Shown here in pieces: positions 1 through 11,075 of a stretch of DNA of 64,000 nucleotides (positions are counted from its first letter, which is position 1; every line of letters begins with the position of its first letter). The DNA lies in NCBI GenBank assembly GCA_015661825.1, contig DQVI01000138.1, positions 19,091 through 83,090 on the forward strand, written 5' to 3'. The translations under genes and the position numbers were made by a program. The DNA is from Novosphingobium capsulatum (GTDB taxonomy: Bacteria; Pseudomonadota; Alphaproteobacteria; Sphingomonadales; Sphingomonadaceae). The notes below the pieces were generated by a model that was given only the letters and a program-made list of their open reading frames with translations, ran no database searches and was not told the origin of the DNA.

Positions 1-647
1 TGGCCGAGCTGGTCGAATACCGCTTTCGCGGCGAAGGCTACGAGGTCCGCTCGACCGACGATGGCGACGAGGCCCTGCTTCTGGCCGCAGAAGACACCCC
101 CGATCTCGTCCTGCTCGACTGGATGATCGGGGGCACCAGCGGGATCGAGGTCTGCCGCCGCCTGCGCCGCCAGAAGGCGACCGCCCATGTGCCGATCATC
201 ATGCTCACCGCCCGCAGCGACGAGGACGACCGCATTCGTGGCCTCGAAACCGGCGCCGACGACTATGTGACCAAGCCCTTCTCCCCGCGCGAGCTGATCG
301 CCCGCGTGGGCGCGGTCCTGCGCCGCGTGCGCCCGGCGCTGGCGGGCGAGACGATCACCGTGGGCGACCTCTCGCTCGACCCGACTGCGCACCGCGTCAT
401 CCGGCGCGGCCAGCAGATCAAGATCGGGCCGACCGAATTCCGCCTGCTCAAGCATTTCATGGAGCATCCGGGCCGGGTCTTCTCGCGCGGGCAACTGCTC
501 GATGCGGTCTGGGGCAGCGGCAGCGACATCGAGTTGCGCACGGTCGACGTCCACATCCGCCGCCTGCGCCAGGCCATTGCCCTTCCCGGCGCCGCCGACC
601 CGGTGCGCACCGTGCGCTCGGCGGGCTATGCCCTCGAAGGCGTCTGA
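1..647 (+). CDS. phoB: PhoB-type two-component response regulator (5' end outside window)
   Basis: DNA-binding response regulator of the OmpR/PhoB class; PhoB controls phosphate-starvation genes. The reading frame is open from base 3, so the first residues are missing. The receiver domain shows the phospho-acceptor aspartate in LVLLDWM, the MLTAR switch threonine and the YVTKPF lysine. A winged-helix domain follows, ending in a recognition segment RTVDVHIRRLRQAI that matches PhoB closely. The stop is at 645-647. phoU/pst/phoR would be expected upstream, outside the window, so the exact name rests on protein similarity alone. Confidence 0.85.
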   Translation, partial: AELVEYRFRGEGYEVRSTDDGDEALLLAAEDTPDLVLLDWMIGGTSGIEVCRRLRRQKATAHVPIIMLTARSDEDDRIRGLETGADDYVTKPFSPRELIARVGAVLRRVRPALAGETITVGDLSLDPTAHRVIRRGQQIKIGPTEFRLLKHFMEHPGRVFSRGQLLDAVWGSGSDIELRTVDVHIRRLRQAIALPGAADPVRTVRSAGYALEGV

Positions 648-883
648 CACACATTCAGCCTGTCGCGCATTGTTTCATTGCACCGCACCCAAAAGTTGCA
701 GCTTTGTTTGAAAAAGTTGCTGGCGCGTCGAAGTACTGGAAAAGAAGCGATCCCCACCCCATTCTCGGTATCGTAGCCTTTGGTCGAACTGGACGGTTCC
801 AGCCAATTGCGCTGCGATGCCGCAAATGAACCAAGGTCAGATCGGGCCTCTCGCCACGATCTCCCTTTCAGGGGACCACCACG

Positions 884-1162
884 ATGCCGCACACGCTCTT
901 TTCCCGTCCGTCCACATCCCAGCCCCGCACCGATGCGCGGTTGCGCTGGAACGATGTGGAATCGCTCCCGGTTCACTCGGCACTCGTCGGCCTTGTCGTG
1001 CTCGGGGTTCTGGGCGTGCTCGCCTGGGTCCTGAATCTCGACCTCGACCTGCTCGAAGGGACCGGCCCGATGGGCGTGGCCCCGCTGGTCATCGGCATGG
1101 GGGCCTGCGCGGCGCTCGCCCGTGCCTGGATGGTCATGTATCGCGCCGATCACCCGTCCTGA
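884..1162 (+). CDS. small membrane protein of unknown function
   Basis: A 92-residue protein I do not recognise. A good Shine-Dalgarno (AGGGGA) lies about 9 bases before the ATG. The N-terminal ~25 residues are polar. Two hydrophobic helices follow, at roughly residues 32-49 (rich in V, L and G) and 64-82, separated by a short acidic stretch (NLDLDLLEG), so a two-pass inner-membrane protein is likely. It sits between a PhoB-like regulator and a bestrophin on the same strand and could be cotranscribed with the bestrophin 80 bases downstream. No catalytic motif is visible. Confidence 0.6.
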   Translation: MPHTLFSRPSTSQPRTDARLRWNDVESLPVHSALVGLVVLGVLGVLAWVLNLDLDLLEGTGPMGVAPLVIGMGACAALARAWMVMYRADHPS

Positions 1163-1242
1163 GCGCTCCGGCAGCGGCTGGCGCGCCCCGTTTCCTCATC
1201 CCCAAAGCGGCCTGAGAAAGCCGAAGGAAAGCAGTACCCTCC

Positions 1243-2127
1243 ATGATTGTTGGCAAGACCCCGCGTATCCGCATGACGTTCGTGGCAGCCTGGCACACCC
1301 TGCTGGCCCTGCTCGTCTGGGACGTGGCCGTCACCGTGTTCTACTACTTCGCGCCGTTTCCCGGCCCGGCCCTGCCGCTCACCATCTTCGGCACGGGGCT
1401 GGCGCTGCTGCTCGGCTTCCGCGTCAACTCGGCCTACCAGCGGTGGTGGGAAGGCCGCATCGTGTGGGGCGCGATGACCAACAATTCGCGCAGCTTTGCC
1501 CGCGCCGTGGGCAGCTTCCTGCCCGATACCCGGCAAGGCCGCACGCTGCGCGATGAACTCGTGCGCCGCCATGTCGCCTATGTCCATGTCCTGCGCCACC
1601 AGTTGCGCGGGCAGCCCCCGCGCGAATCTGCCGAGCGCGTACTCGAAACCACCGACATTCCCGAACTGGCCTTGCGCAACCCGGCCAATGGCCTGCTCGA
1701 AGGCAATGGCCTGCGCCTCGCCAAGGCCCAGCGCGAAGGGATGATCGACACGATCCAGCATTCGCGGATCGAGGCCATCATGGTCGAGATCAGCAATGCC
1801 CAGGGCGCCATGGAGCGCCTGCGCAACACCCCGCTTCCGGCCCAGTACCGCAGCTTCCCCACGTTCTTCACGCGCCTGTTCTGCGTGCTGCTGCCGATCG
1901 GTCTGGTCGAATCGCTGGGCCCGGCCACCCCGATGGGCTCGGCCCTGGCGGGTTTCATGTTCCTCGCCGCGCTTCAGATCGGCGACGATCTGGTCAACCC
2001 GTTTGCCGACACGATCCACGACGCCCCGCTCAACGCGATGTGCGCGACGATCGAATCCGACCTCAACGAGAGCATCGGCCTGCCCCCCGCCCCGGTGGTG
2101 CAGCCGGTCGACGGGGTGCTCTGGTAA
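1243..2127 (+). CDS. bestrophin-family (UPF0187) anion channel-like protein
   Basis: A 294-residue membrane protein of the prokaryotic bestrophin family, whose members form pentameric ion channels in the inner membrane. The family signature is clear after the first two helices: NSAYQRWWEGRIVWG at about residues 64-78, then NNSRSFAR. Two further hydrophobic segments occur near residues 205-225 and 232-250, and the conserved DDLVNPFAD motif is near residue 248. Length is normal for the bacterial family. A purine-rich GAAGGAAAG lies upstream of the ATG. The ion carried cannot be read from the sequence. Confidence 0.85.
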   Translation: MIVGKTPRIRMTFVAAWHTLLALLVWDVAVTVFYYFAPFPGPALPLTIFGTGLALLLGFRVNSAYQRWWEGRIVWGAMTNNSRSFARAVGSFLPDTRQGRTLRDELVRRHVAYVHVLRHQLRGQPPRESAERVLETTDIPELALRNPANGLLEGNGLRLAKAQREGMIDTIQHSRIEAIMVEISNAQGAMERLRNTPLPAQYRSFPTFFTRLFCVLLPIGLVESLGPATPMGSALAGFMFLAALQIGDDLVNPFADTIHDAPLNAMCATIESDLNESIGLPPAPVVQPVDGVLW

Positions 2128-2148
2128 GAAAGGTTCAGGCGGCCGGTT

Positions 2149-2418
2149 TCACCCCAGCCAGCGGGTCCAGTCGAGATCGGCCGCCGAAACCCAGCCTTCC
2201 CTGAAATTGGCATAGAACAGCGCAAAGAGCGCCAAAGACAGGACGGTGGCCCGCAAGGCCACCCGTCCGGGCCGGAAATTCACCGGCGCGCTGGCAACAT
2301 GGCCGCGCCCGATGTCCTGCCCCGCCTCCTCGGGCGTGCGCAGCCCGAAGGGCAGCACCAGAAACCCGCTGAACACCCAGAACAGCGCATAAATCGCGAG
2401 CATCGACGTCCAGCGCAT
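2149..2418 (-). CDS. DUF1467 family small membrane protein
   Basis: An 89-residue protein with two transmembrane helices (about residues 5-27 and 55-72) flanking the family hallmark LPFGLRTPEE. This alphaproteobacterial family of unknown function is often found just downstream of rnj. Here the start lies 47 bases after the rnj stop on the same strand, so it is probably the last gene of the nuo-birA-coaX-rnj transcript. It converges on the bestrophin gene with 21 bases between them. I can see no functional residues beyond the family motif. Confidence 0.8.
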   Translation of the reverse strand: MRWTSMLAIYALFWVFSGFLVLPFGLRTPEEAGQDIGRGHVASAPVNFRPGRVALRATVLSLALFALFYANFREGWVSAADLDWTRWLG

Positions 2419-2465
2419 CGGCGCGTCCCTCCCTGTTCAGGAGCGGACGCGCAGCGCGCCCGTCC

Positions 2466-4118
2466 TCATTTTTCCCGCAGCAGAACCTGCACGACCGGCT
2501 TCTTGCCGCACCAGCGCTGCGCCGCCCGTCTTACCGTCAGGCGCACGCATTCGGCAACCGCCACGCGGTCCCGCTTGCGGTCGCCCTTGAGGCTCTTGAG
2601 CGCCTTGGACACATCCTCGCGCGCTTCCTCAAGGAACGGCTCCATGTCCTCTTCCAGAGGCACACCGACGCAGCCGAAATCGACCGCCGAGGCCTGCTTG
2701 CCCTCGGGCGTGACCGCCAGCGCCACGCTGATCAGGCCATTGTTGCCCAGCTTGCGGCGCATGGCCATCGCCTCGCCATCGGCGGGCGCGATGATGTCAC
2801 CATCGAGCACGAAGCGCCCGTTGCGCTCCTCGCTCAGCTTGACCGGCCCATTGGGCGCCAGTCGCACCAGATCGCCATTCTTCTGCACGATCGTCTTCGG
2901 GATGCCCTCGGCCTTGCCCAGACGGGCCTGCTCGGCCATGTGGCGGATCTCGCCATGGACGGGCACGAGGATCTCGGGCCGCAGCCATTCATAGAGCGCG
3001 ACGAGTTCGGGGCGCCCGGGATGGCCCGAAACGTGGATCATCGACTGCTTGTCGGTGATCAGGCGCACGCCCTTCTGGACCAGCGCGTTCTGCACGCGGC
3101 CGATGGCCAGTTCGTTGCCCGGAATCTGGCGGGTGGAGAAAACCACCGCATCGCCCGCTTCCAGCTTGATCGGATGCTGGTCGGTGGCGATGCGCGAAAG
3201 CGCGGCGCGCGCCTCGCCCTGCCCGCCCGTCGCCAGGATCAGCACTTCGCCGCGCGGCAGGTCCATCGCCGCGTCCATGCTGATGGTATCAGGGAAATCG
3301 AGCAGATAGCCCGAGGCCTGCGCAACCTTGATGATCCGGTCGAGCGAACGCCCGGCCACGCAAAGCTTGCGGTTGGTCACTTCGGCCACTTCGGCCAGCG
3401 TTTGCAGGCGCGCCACGTTCGAAGCGAACGTCGTCACCACCACGCGCCGTCCGGGCAGGTCTGCAATCGTTTCCAAAAGCCCGGCGCGCACGGCCCCTTC
3501 CGAGCCCGAAGCCTTGGCATTGAACACGTTGGTCGAATCGCAAACGAGCGCAAGAATGCCCTCGTCGCCCATCGCGGTCAGCTCTTCCTCGGTCGCGGGG
3601 GTGCCCACGCGCGGTTCGTCGTCGAGCTTCCAGTCCCCGGTGTGGAAGACCCTGCCATAAGGCGTGTCGATCAGCAGGGCATTGCCTTCTGCAATCGAGT
3701 GCGCCAGCGGCACGTAGCGGATGCCGAACGGCCCGAGATCGAACGATCCCTCGTTCTCGATCACGTTGAGTTCGACCTGCCGGTCGATCCCGGCCTCGAC
3801 CAGCTTCTCGTTGACGAGCCGCGCGGTAAAGGGCGTCGCATAGAGCGGCACGCCCAGTTCCTGCGCAAAATAGGGCACCGCGCCGATGTGATCTTCGTGG
3901 GCATGGGTCAGCACCACGCCCAGCAGATCCTTCTTGCGCGCCTCGATGAATTCGAGATCGGCAAAAACGAGTTCGACGCCCGGATACCACGGATCGGCAA
4001 AGGTCATGCCCAGGTCGACCATCAACCACTTTCCGTCGCACCCGTAGAGGTTGACGTTCATTCCGATCTCGCCCGAACCACCAAGGGCGAGAAACAGTAA
4101 TTCCTTTCCGGGCTTCAC
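2466..4118 (-). CDS. rnj: ribonuclease J
   Basis: RNase J, a metallo-beta-lactamase/beta-CASP exo- and endoribonuclease for mRNA decay and rRNA maturation. The zinc-binding HAHEDH motif is at residues 72-77. SGHPGRPEL and [10 protein letters not shown] of the beta-CASP region and distal metal site follow, then the RNase J C-terminal domain. The 550-residue length is normal. The start is GTG, and its GTGA overlaps the coaX stop, pointing to translational coupling. RNase J coexists here with RNase E (rne at 33757), as is known for many Alphaproteobacteria. Confidence 0.95.
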   Translation of the reverse strand: MKPGKELLFLALGGSGEIGMNVNLYGCDGKWLMVDLGMTFADPWYPGVELVFADLEFIEARKKDLLGVVLTHAHEDHIGAVPYFAQELGVPLYATPFTARLVNEKLVEAGIDRQVELNVIENEGSFDLGPFGIRYVPLAHSIAEGNALLIDTPYGRVFHTGDWKLDDEPRVGTPATEEELTAMGDEGILALVCDSTNVFNAKASGSEGAVRAGLLETIADLPGRRVVVTTFASNVARLQTLAEVAEVTNRKLCVAGRSLDRIIKVAQASGYLLDFPDTISMDAAMDLPRGEVLILATGGQGEARAALSRIATDQHPIKLEAGDAVVFSTRQIPGNELAIGRVQNALVQKGVRLITDKQSMIHVSGHPGRPELVALYEWLRPEILVPVHGEIRHMAEQARLGKAEGIPKTIVQKNGDLVRLAPNGPVKLSEERNGRFVLDGDIIAPADGEAMAMRRKLGNNGLISVALAVTPEGKQASAVDFGCVGVPLEEDMEPFLEEAREDVSKALKSLKGDRKRDRVAVAECVRLTVRRAAQRWCGKKPVVQVLLREK

Positions 4119-4921
4119 TCTAATGTCCTGTTCTGGCCCGCCATCCCGGCGCGCTCTGCAAGTAGGGCCATGCCGTCGAGCGTCAGATCCGCGTCGACAT
4201 GGTCAAAAATCTGTGTGTGCCGATCGAACAGGACAGCGAGCCCCCCCGTGGCGATGACTTTGGCCGGCTCCCCGATTTCGGCGCGCATCCGGGCAATGAG
4301 GCCTTCCATCATGGCCACATAACCCCAGAACACGCCGATGTGCATCTGGTCTTCCGTGTTACGCCCTATCACGCTTTCGCCCACACGCGGAACCGAAATG
4401 GCAATGCGGGGCAATTTGGCCGCCGCATTGACCAGCGCATCGAGCGAAAGGTTGATTCCCGGCGCGATAATCCCGCCCTTGTAGGTGCCTTGCGGGTCGA
4501 CCCAGTCGAACGTCGTGGCCGTTCCGAAATCGATGATGATCAGGTGCTCACCGGGAAGTCCGGCATGGCCGGCGATCACGTTGAGCGCGCGGTCCGCGCC
4601 CAGCGAGCGCGGCTCATCGACATCGGCAAGGAAGCCCCATGCCGCGTCGCCCTGCCCGGCCACCATGGCCTCAAGGCCAAAATACTTGTCGGCCAGAACC
4701 TGAAGGTTGTGCAACGCGCGCGGCACCACCGTCGAGATGATGATCCGCCGCACCGCGCTGCGATCAAACCCCTGGATTTCCATGAGTTGAAGCAGCCAGA
4801 CGGCGTATTCGTCGGCCGTGCGGCGCGGATCGGTGGCCACGCGCCAGCGCGCGCGGATGGTCCCGTCCTCGAACAGGGCGAAGACCACATTGGTATTGCC
4901 GACATCGACAGCCAGCAGCAT
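4115..4921 (-). CDS. coaX: type III pantothenate kinase
   Basis: Phosphorylates pantothenate, the first step of coenzyme A synthesis. The ASKHA-fold phosphate motif DVGNTN is at residues 6-11, and [10 protein letters not shown] plus GGIIAPGI follow in the order typical of CoaX. Length is 268 residues, slightly longer than average. A clean GGGAGAG Shine-Dalgarno lies 7 bases before the ATG. It sits between birA (19-base gap) and rnj (overlap), an arrangement widespread in Alphaproteobacteria. Confidence 0.95.
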   Translation of the reverse strand: MLLAVDVGNTNVVFALFEDGTIRARWRVATDPRRTADEYAVWLLQLMEIQGFDRSAVRRIIISTVVPRALHNLQVLADKYFGLEAMVAGQGDAAWGFLADVDEPRSLGADRALNVIAGHAGLPGEHLIIIDFGTATTFDWVDPQGTYKGGIIAPGINLSLDALVNAAAKLPRIAISVPRVGESVIGRNTEDQMHIGVFWGYVAMMEGLIARMRAEIGEPAKVIATGGLAVLFDRHTQIFDHVDADLTLDGMALLAERAGMAGQNRTLE

Positions 4922-4940
4922 CAGTTCTCTCCCAGGCGAT

Positions 4941-5735
4941 TCATGTGCTCAGGGCGGTCATTCCCGCAGGATCGCCCACCAGATCGACATCGCCCGCGTG
5001 AACGGCAAGCATGCGACCATCGGCAAGGCGCAGTTGCGCCACGCCATCGGCATCGATCCCGGCAAAGCCACCCATGATGGCCCCATGGGCCTTGTCGTTG
5101 ACAGAAACAAGCGTGCCCCGCGGCACCGCGCAGGCTTCCCACCGTGCGCGCAAGACCGGCCATTGCCCGGTATGCCAAGCGGCCAGATGCAAGGCCCAGC
5201 GTTCGGCCAGAACCTGCGCGAAGACATCGCGCGAAACGGGATGGCCCAGTTCGGCAAGGCTCGTCGTCGCGCGCCCCTCCACCTGTGGTGCCTGGGCCAG
5301 ATTGACCCCGATCCCCACCACGATGGCAGCACCACTGCGTTCGAGCAGCACGCCCGCCAGCTTGGCCGATCCCACCAGCAGGTCGTTGGGCCACTTGAGA
5401 TAGAGGTGCGCAAGGCCGGGGCACAGTGTCGCCACCGCTTCATGAACGGCAAGCCCTGCCACCAGCGCAAGGGTCTGGGGGGCGGTCTCCCCCGGCGCCA
5501 GCAGCGCAAGGGTCGATCCCATGAAATTGCCGGCGCCATCGCTCCAGACACGGCCCGAACGGCCCCGCCCGGCGCTCTGGCGATCGGCAATCAGCCAATA
5601 CCCCTCAAAAGGGCAATCCCCCCCACCCGCGCGCGCGAGAAGCGCAGCGTTGGTGGAGGGGATTTCGTTGACGACTTCGAACAAGACGAAGTGCTTGTCG
5701 TGATCAGGCGAAGTGGAACAGCGCGGCGGCCGCAT
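4941..5735 (-). CDS. birA: biotin-[acetyl-CoA-carboxylase] ligase, no repressor domain
   Basis: Attaches biotin to the acetyl-CoA carboxylase carrier protein via biotinyl-AMP. The catalytic motif [11 protein letters not shown] and the KWPNDLL motif are both present. There is no N-terminal helix-turn-helix, so it is a monofunctional ligase and not a Bir repressor. The given ATG overlaps the nuoN stop by about 30 bases and adds a tail ([16 protein letters not shown]) unlike the family. A TTG at 5684, giving [12 protein letters not shown] as the first residues, is a plausible alternative, though neither has a strong Shine-Dalgarno. Confidence 0.9.
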   Translation of the reverse strand: MRPPRCSTSPDHDKHFVLFEVVNEIPSTNAALLARAGGGDCPFEGYWLIADRQSAGRGRSGRVWSDGAGNFMGSTLALLAPGETAPQTLALVAGLAVHEAVATLCPGLAHLYLKWPNDLLVGSAKLAGVLLERSGAAIVVGIGVNLAQAPQVEGRATTSLAELGHPVSRDVFAQVLAERWALHLAAWHTGQWPVLRARWEACAVPRGTLVSVNDKAHGAIMGGFAGIDADGVAQLRLADGRMLAVHAGDVDLVGDPAGMTALST

Positions 5736-7170
5736 TGCCCGCCAGACCGCCCAGCCACTTGGTGAGCAGATAGCCCAGCGGCGAGATGAACAGCGTGGCG
5801 AGAACCAGCAGCACCGAGTGCGCGATGTCGCTCGAACCCTTCACCTTGTCGGCAGCCTCGTCGAAGTAGAGCACCTTGACCACCTTGAGGTAGTAGAAGG
5901 CACCGATCACCGACGCAGCGATAGCGATCGAGCCCAGCGCCACGAGGTGCGCCTGAACCGCAGCCTGGAACACCACGAACTTGCCCCAGAAGCCCAGCAG
6001 CGGCGGAAGGCCCGCCAGGCTGAGCATCACGCAGGCCAGAGCCAGTGCCAGACCCGGACGGGTCTTCGACAGGCCCGCCAGATCGCTGATCGCCTCGACC
6101 TGCTCGCCATTGGCATCGCGCAGCATCAGGATCGCCACGAAACCGGCCACCGACATCGCCACGTAGATGGCGAGGTAGACGAGCACGGCCGCAGCGCCCG
6201 GCTGGTTGGCGCAAGCCAGACCAACGAGCATGAAGCCGACGTTGTTGATCGACGAATAGGCCATCAGGCGCTTGATGTTGGTCTGGCCGATGGCACCCAG
6301 TGCCCCGATCACGATCGAGAGCAGCGCGGCGAAGATGATGATCTGCTGCCAGGCACCCGGCTGGGCCCCATAGGCTTCGAGGCTCACGCGCATCATCAGC
6401 GTCAGCGCGGCAGCCTTGGGGGCCGTCGCGAAGAACGCGGTGACGGGCGTGGGCGCGCCTTCATAAACGTCGGGCGTCCACATGTGGAACGGCGCGGCGC
6501 TGATCTTGAAGGCAAGCCCGGCCAGCACGAAGACGAGGCCGAACGTGGCGCCCGTGCCCAGACCATGATGGGCCAGAGCAAGGCGGATGCCGTCGAAGTT
6601 GGTCGTGCCGGTAAAGCCGTAGGTGAGGCTCACACCATAGAGCAGGATGCCCGAAGCGAGCGAGCCGAGCACGAAGTACTTGAGGCCCGATTCCGCCGAG
6701 CGGTCATCGTTGCGCAGGATCGAGGCCAGCACATAGGAAGCAAGGCTGTTGAGTTCGAGACCGATGTAGAGCGTGAGCAGGTCGGTCGCCGAGACCATGA
6801 TCCCCATGCCCAGCGCCGCGAACAGCACCAGGATCGGGAATTCGGCCCGCATCGAGCGCGCGCGCTCGAAATAGGCCGGCGCAACGATCAGCGTCACACC
6901 CGCGCCGACATAGATCAGAAGCTTGGCAAAGGCGGCAAAGGCGTCGGCGCGATAGAGGCCACCGAAAGCGGAGACATCCGCGCCGCTGGCCGACCCGCAC
7001 AGGGCGGGCGCGGCGATCAGCGCGCAGGCGGCCAGCACGGCCACCGACAGGATCGAGATCAGGCGCGAGGCCTTGTCACCACCCCAGGCGGCCACGAGCA
7101 GCAGGACCAGGCCGGAAATGCTCAGCACTTCCTCGGCCATGGTGATCTGCAAAGAACGAAGGAGTTCCAT
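5704..7170 (-). CDS. nuoN: NADH-quinone oxidoreductase subunit N
   Basis: Antiporter-like membrane subunit of respiratory complex I, one of three proton-pumping channels. The 488 residues form about 14 helices. The family signatures IGLELNSLASYVL and PFHMWTPDVYEGAPTPVTAF are present, as is the lysine-bearing INNVGFMLVG region. The ATG overlaps the nuoM stop (TGATG). It is the last complex I subunit of the operon and leads directly into birA. Confidence 0.97.
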   Translation of the reverse strand: MELLRSLQITMAEEVLSISGLVLLLVAAWGGDKASRLISILSVAVLAACALIAAPALCGSASGADVSAFGGLYRADAFAAFAKLLIYVGAGVTLIVAPAYFERARSMRAEFPILVLFAALGMGIMVSATDLLTLYIGLELNSLASYVLASILRNDDRSAESGLKYFVLGSLASGILLYGVSLTYGFTGTTNFDGIRLALAHHGLGTGATFGLVFVLAGLAFKISAAPFHMWTPDVYEGAPTPVTAFFATAPKAAALTLMMRVSLEAYGAQPGAWQQIIIFAALLSIVIGALGAIGQTNIKRLMAYSSINNVGFMLVGLACANQPGAAAVLVYLAIYVAMSVAGFVAILMLRDANGEQVEAISDLAGLSKTRPGLALALACVMLSLAGLPPLLGFWGKFVVFQAAVQAHLVALGSIAIAASVIGAFYYLKVVKVLYFDEAADKVKGSSDIAHSVLLVLATLFISPLGYLLTKWLGGLAGNAAAALFHFA

Positions 7171-8714
7171 CAGTGCGCCTCCCCGTGCGCGGCTTGGGCA
7201 GCAGCTTCGCCTTCAACAGGCTTGGCTGTTCCCAGTTGCAGTTGCGCGTCGCCCTTGGGCTTGGCCGAAGCCAGGCGCGTTTCGAGCGTGGCGATGTCCT
7301 TGCGCATGGGCGCAACGAACGTCTCGGGATAGACACCCATCCACAGGACCAGAGCCGCAAGCGGAACCATCATTGCCCATTCGCGGCAATCAAGGTCGGC
7401 CATGGCGGCCGCATCGGCATTCTTCTGGTCGCCGAAGATCACGCGGCGGTAGAGATAGAGCATGTAGGCTGCGCCCAGGATGATCCCGGTGCCGCAGACC
7501 AGCGCCACCCAGCTGCTTTCGGCGTAAACGCCCATCAGCGAGAGGAATTCACCCACGAAGCCGCTGGTGCCCGGAAGGCCGATCGCGGCCATCGTGAAGA
7601 GCATCATGAACAGCGCGTAGTAGGGCATGTTGATGGCCAGGCCACCATAGCGGCTGATCTCGCGGGTGTGCAGGCGGTCGTAGATGACGCCCACGCCCAG
7701 GAACAGCGCGCCCGAGACCAGACCATGGCTGAGCATGACCAGCATCGAGCCTTCGAGGCCCTGACGGTTGAACGAGAACAGGCCGATCGTGACGATCGCC
7801 ATGTGGGCGACCGACGAATAGGCGATCAGCTTCTTCATGTCGCTCTGGACCAGCGCGATCAGCGAGGTGATCACGACGGCGGCCATCGACAGGCCCCAGA
7901 TCATCGGCGCGAACTGTGCCGAAGCTTCGGGGAACATCGGCAGCGAGAAGCGGATGAAGCCGTAGCCACCCATCTTGAGCATGACGCCCGCCAGGATCAC
8001 CGAACCGCCGGTGGGAGCCTGAACGTGGGCATCGGGCAGCCAGGTGTGGACCGGCCACATCGGCATCTTGACCGCGAAGCTGGCAAAGAAGGCCAGCCAC
8101 AGCCAGGTCTGCGCCTGAACCGGGAAGCTGGTGACCATCAGGGTCGGGATGTCGCTGGTGCCAGCGGCGTTCACCATCCAGAACATCGCGATCAGCATCA
8201 GAACCGAGCCGAGCAGCGTGTAGAGGAAGAACTTGTAGCTGGCGTAGATACGATCCGCGCCACCCCAGATACCGATGATCAGGTACATCGGGATCAGGCC
8301 GGCTTCGAACATGATGTAGAAGAGGAAGATGTCCTGGGCGGTGAAGACGCCGATCATCAGCGTCTCCATCGCGAGGAAGGCGGCGTAGTATTCACCCGCG
8401 CGCTTCTCGATCGAGTTCCAGCTCGCACCGATACAGATCGGCATGAGGAACACGGTCAGCGCGATCAGCAGCAGGGCGATGCCGTCGATGCCCAGCTTCC
8501 AGGAGAAGCCCGCGAAGAGAGCGGCATGTTCCTGGAACTGCCACTGCGACCCGCCGGTGTCGAAATTGGCCCAGAGCACGAGGCCCAGTGCCAGATCGAC
8601 GAGGGTTGTCACCAGTGCGATCAGGCGCGCGGCCTCCCGACTGGCCTTGAGAGCCAGGCCGGCGCCGACAAGCGGCACCAGCATCATGAGCGAAAGGATC
8701 GGAAATCCGGTCAT
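7170..8714 (-). CDS. nuoM: NADH-quinone oxidoreductase subunit M
   Basis: Antiporter-like proton-pumping subunit of complex I; 514 residues with about 14 transmembrane helices. The conserved [17 protein letters not shown], with the key glutamate in the fifth helix, the [18 protein letters not shown] motif and the [17 protein letters not shown] segment are all readable. A soluble tail of about 30 residues rich in K, A and E follows the last helix and ends [11 protein letters not shown]. It overlaps nuoL by ATGA and nuoN by TGATG. Confidence 0.97.
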   Translation of the reverse strand: MTGFPILSLMMLVPLVGAGLALKASREAARLIALVTTLVDLALGLVLWANFDTGGSQWQFQEHAALFAGFSWKLGIDGIALLLIALTVFLMPICIGASWNSIEKRAGEYYAAFLAMETLMIGVFTAQDIFLFYIMFEAGLIPMYLIIGIWGGADRIYASYKFFLYTLLGSVLMLIAMFWMVNAAGTSDIPTLMVTSFPVQAQTWLWLAFFASFAVKMPMWPVHTWLPDAHVQAPTGGSVILAGVMLKMGGYGFIRFSLPMFPEASAQFAPMIWGLSMAAVVITSLIALVQSDMKKLIAYSSVAHMAIVTIGLFSFNRQGLEGSMLVMLSHGLVSGALFLGVGVIYDRLHTREISRYGGLAINMPYYALFMMLFTMAAIGLPGTSGFVGEFLSLMGVYAESSWVALVCGTGIILGAAYMLYLYRRVIFGDQKNADAAAMADLDCREWAMMVPLAALVLWMGVYPETFVAPMRKDIATLETRLASAKPKGDAQLQLGTAKPVEGEAAAQAAHGEAH

Positions 8715-10765
8715 TGTGCAATCACCCAGCTGATCGCGCCGACGAGACCGACGAGCATGACCAGCGCATAGCTGTAGAGGTATCCGGACTGGAGCTTCAC
8801 AGCCCCGCGGCTGCCCTGCGCCACCAGCCAGGCAGCGCCGTTCGGGCCAAAGCGGTCGATGATCCCGATGTCACCCACCTTCCAGAACACGCGACCGAGC
8901 CAGAGCGCGGGGCGCACGAAGATGAAGTCATAGAGTTCGTCGAAGTACCACTTGTTGAGCAGGAAGCGATGCAGGAAGCCGAACTGCTCGACGAAGGCCG
9001 CCGGGAATGCCGGATTCACCACATAAGCATACGTCGCGATCAGGAAGCCGGTGACCATGACCCCAAACGGAGCCCACTTCACCCAAGTCGGCACATGGTG
9101 CGCGGCGTGGATCAGTTCCTCGCTGTAGACCAGCGCGCCCTTCCAGAATTCACCGGTCCCTTCCGAAACGAAGGCATGGGTGAACAGGAAGCCTGCAAAG
9201 ACCGCACCGAACGAGAGAAGAATGAGCGGCAGGAGCATGACCAGCGGGCTTTCGTGCGGGTGATACCCCGCCGTGCCGTCGCTGTGCGCGTCATGGCCAT
9301 GATGGTCGTGACCATGGTGAGCATGACCGTGGCCGTGGTCCCCATGACCATGCGCGTCGTGGACCGCATGCTGGATGTGCTCGGAGAGTTCCCAGCGCGG
9401 CTTGCCGAAAAAGGTCAGGTAGACCAGGCGCCACGAGTAGAAGCTCGTGAGCAGCGCGGCAAAGACGCCCATGTAGAAGGCGAAGTGCCCGAGGTCCGTG
9501 CCCTTGGCCCAGGCGCTTTCGAGGATCGCGTCCTTCGAGTAGAAGCCGGCGAAGCCGAAGACATCGACCAGACCAACGCCGGTGATGGCCAGCGTACCCG
9601 CCATCATCGCCCAGTAGGTCAGCGGGATCTTCTTCCGCAGGCCACCGTAATAGCGCATGTCCTGTTCGTGGTGCATGGCATGGATGACCGAGCCGGCACC
9701 GAGGAACAGCAGGGCCTTGAAGAAGGCGTGCGTGAAGAGGTGGAACATGGCCGCGCCATAAGCGCCAACGCCAGCCGCAAAGAACATGTAGCCCAGCTGC
9801 GAGCAGGTCGAATAGGCGATCACGCGCTTGATGTCGGTCTGCGTCGTGCCGATCGTGGCGGCAAAGAAGCAGGTCATCGCGCCGATGAAGGTCACGAAAC
9901 CGGTGGCCGTCGGGCTCAGCTCGAACAGCGGCGAGAGGCGGCAGACCATGAAGACACCGGCGGTGACCATCGTGGCCGCATGGATCAGCGCCGACACCGG
10001 GGTCGGACCTTCCATCGCGTCAGGCAACCAGGTGTGAAGGCCCAGCTGCGCCGACTTGCCCATGGCGCCGACGAACAGCAGCAGGCACAGCACGGTCGCG
10101 GTATCGAGGCGATAGCCCAGGAAACCGATGGTCGAGCCGTTCAGCACCGCAGGCGCATCGTGCAGGATCTGCGGGATCGAGACGGTGTGGAACACCAGAT
10201 AGATCCCGAACATGCCCATCATGAAGCCAAGGTCGCCCACGCGGTTGACCACGAAGGCCTTCATCGCGGCGGCCGTGGCGCTCGGCTTGCGGAACCAGAA
10301 GCCGATGAGCAGGTACGAAGCCAGACCCACGCCTTCCCAGCCGAAGAACATCTGCACCAGGTTGTCCGCCGTCACCAGCATGAGCATGGCGAAGGTGAAC
10401 AGCGAGAGATAGGCGAAGAAGCGCGGCTGATCGGGCTCCTCGCTCATGTACCCCCACGAATAGAGGTGCACGAGCGTGGAAACGCTGGTGATCACGACGA
10501 GCATGATCGCGGTCAGCGTATCAACCCGCAGGGCCCACGAGAAATCGAGATCGCCCGAGTGGATCCAGTGGAGCACCGGAACGACCGTCGCTTGCGCATG
10601 GCCGCCCAGGAAAGAGAGGAAGATCGGCCAGGACAGCCCGCACGAGACGAGCAGCGAGGTCGTGGTGATCACCCGTGCCGGAAGGGCACCGAGTTTCTTG
10701 TTGCCGAGCCCGGCAACGATTGCTGCCAGAAGCGGCAGGAAGACGATGACGTTGATGGACGACAT
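8711..10765 (-). CDS. nuoL: NADH-quinone oxidoreductase subunit L, with a histidine-rich loop
   Basis: Largest antiporter-like subunit of complex I, carrying the long lateral helix that spans the membrane arm. The 684 residues include [38 protein letters not shown] and [18 protein letters not shown], all canonical. Between about residues 465 and 503 there is an unusual stretch dominated by His, Gly and Asp ([20 protein letters not shown]), between late transmembrane helices. The rest is standard. It overlaps nuoM (ATGA) and follows nuoK by 4 bases. Confidence 0.97.
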   Translation of the reverse strand: MSSINVIVFLPLLAAIVAGLGNKKLGALPARVITTTSLLVSCGLSWPIFLSFLGGHAQATVVPVLHWIHSGDLDFSWALRVDTLTAIMLVVITSVSTLVHLYSWGYMSEEPDQPRFFAYLSLFTFAMLMLVTADNLVQMFFGWEGVGLASYLLIGFWFRKPSATAAAMKAFVVNRVGDLGFMMGMFGIYLVFHTVSIPQILHDAPAVLNGSTIGFLGYRLDTATVLCLLLFVGAMGKSAQLGLHTWLPDAMEGPTPVSALIHAATMVTAGVFMVCRLSPLFELSPTATGFVTFIGAMTCFFAATIGTTQTDIKRVIAYSTCSQLGYMFFAAGVGAYGAAMFHLFTHAFFKALLFLGAGSVIHAMHHEQDMRYYGGLRKKIPLTYWAMMAGTLAITGVGLVDVFGFAGFYSKDAILESAWAKGTDLGHFAFYMGVFAALLTSFYSWRLVYLTFFGKPRWELSEHIQHAVHDAHGHGDHGHGHAHHGHDHHGHDAHSDGTAGYHPHESPLVMLLPLILLSFGAVFAGFLFTHAFVSEGTGEFWKGALVYSEELIHAAHHVPTWVKWAPFGVMVTGFLIATYAYVVNPAFPAAFVEQFGFLHRFLLNKWYFDELYDFIFVRPALWLGRVFWKVGDIGIIDRFGPNGAAWLVAQGSRGAVKLQSGYLYSYALVMLVGLVGAISWVIAQ

Positions 10766-10769
10766 GGGT

Positions 10770-11075
10770 TCAGCCCTTCATCCGGTTGACGTCGTCGACG
10801 GCAATCGTGCCGCGGCCACGGAAGTAGATGACAAGGATGGCAAGCCCGATCGCCGCTTCGCCCGCTGCCACCGTGAGCACGAACATCGCGAAGATCTGGC
10901 CGACCAGATCGTGAAGGAAGACACTGAAGGCGACCAGGTTGAGGTTCACCGACAGCAGGATCAATTCGATCGACATCAACAGGATGATGACGTTCTTGCG
11001 GTTGAGGAAAATCCCCAGGACGCCCAGCGTGAACAGAATCGCGCTGACGATGACATAGTGTTGGATGCCGATCAT
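10770..11075 (-). CDS. nuoK: NADH-quinone oxidoreductase subunit K
   Basis: Three-helix membrane subunit of complex I, 101 residues, the normal length. The conserved membrane glutamates are present in [17 protein letters not shown] and in the second helix region [13 protein letters not shown]; they belong to the E-channel that links quinone chemistry to proton pumping. The start overlaps the nuoJ stop (TGATG), and the nuoL ATG follows 4 bases after the stop. Confidence 0.97.
   Translation of the reverse strand: MIGIQHYVIVSAILFTLGVLGIFLNRKNVIILLMSIELILLSVNLNLVAFSVFLHDLVGQIFAMFVLTVAAGEAAIGLAILVIYFRGRGTIAVDDVNRMKG

Noticed and set aside
8714..10789. Plus-strand frame of 691 codons opposite nuoL, with similar frames opposite nuoM and nuoN
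   Set aside because: Mirror frames of real nuo genes. The translations are low-complexity polar sequence without any fold signature.
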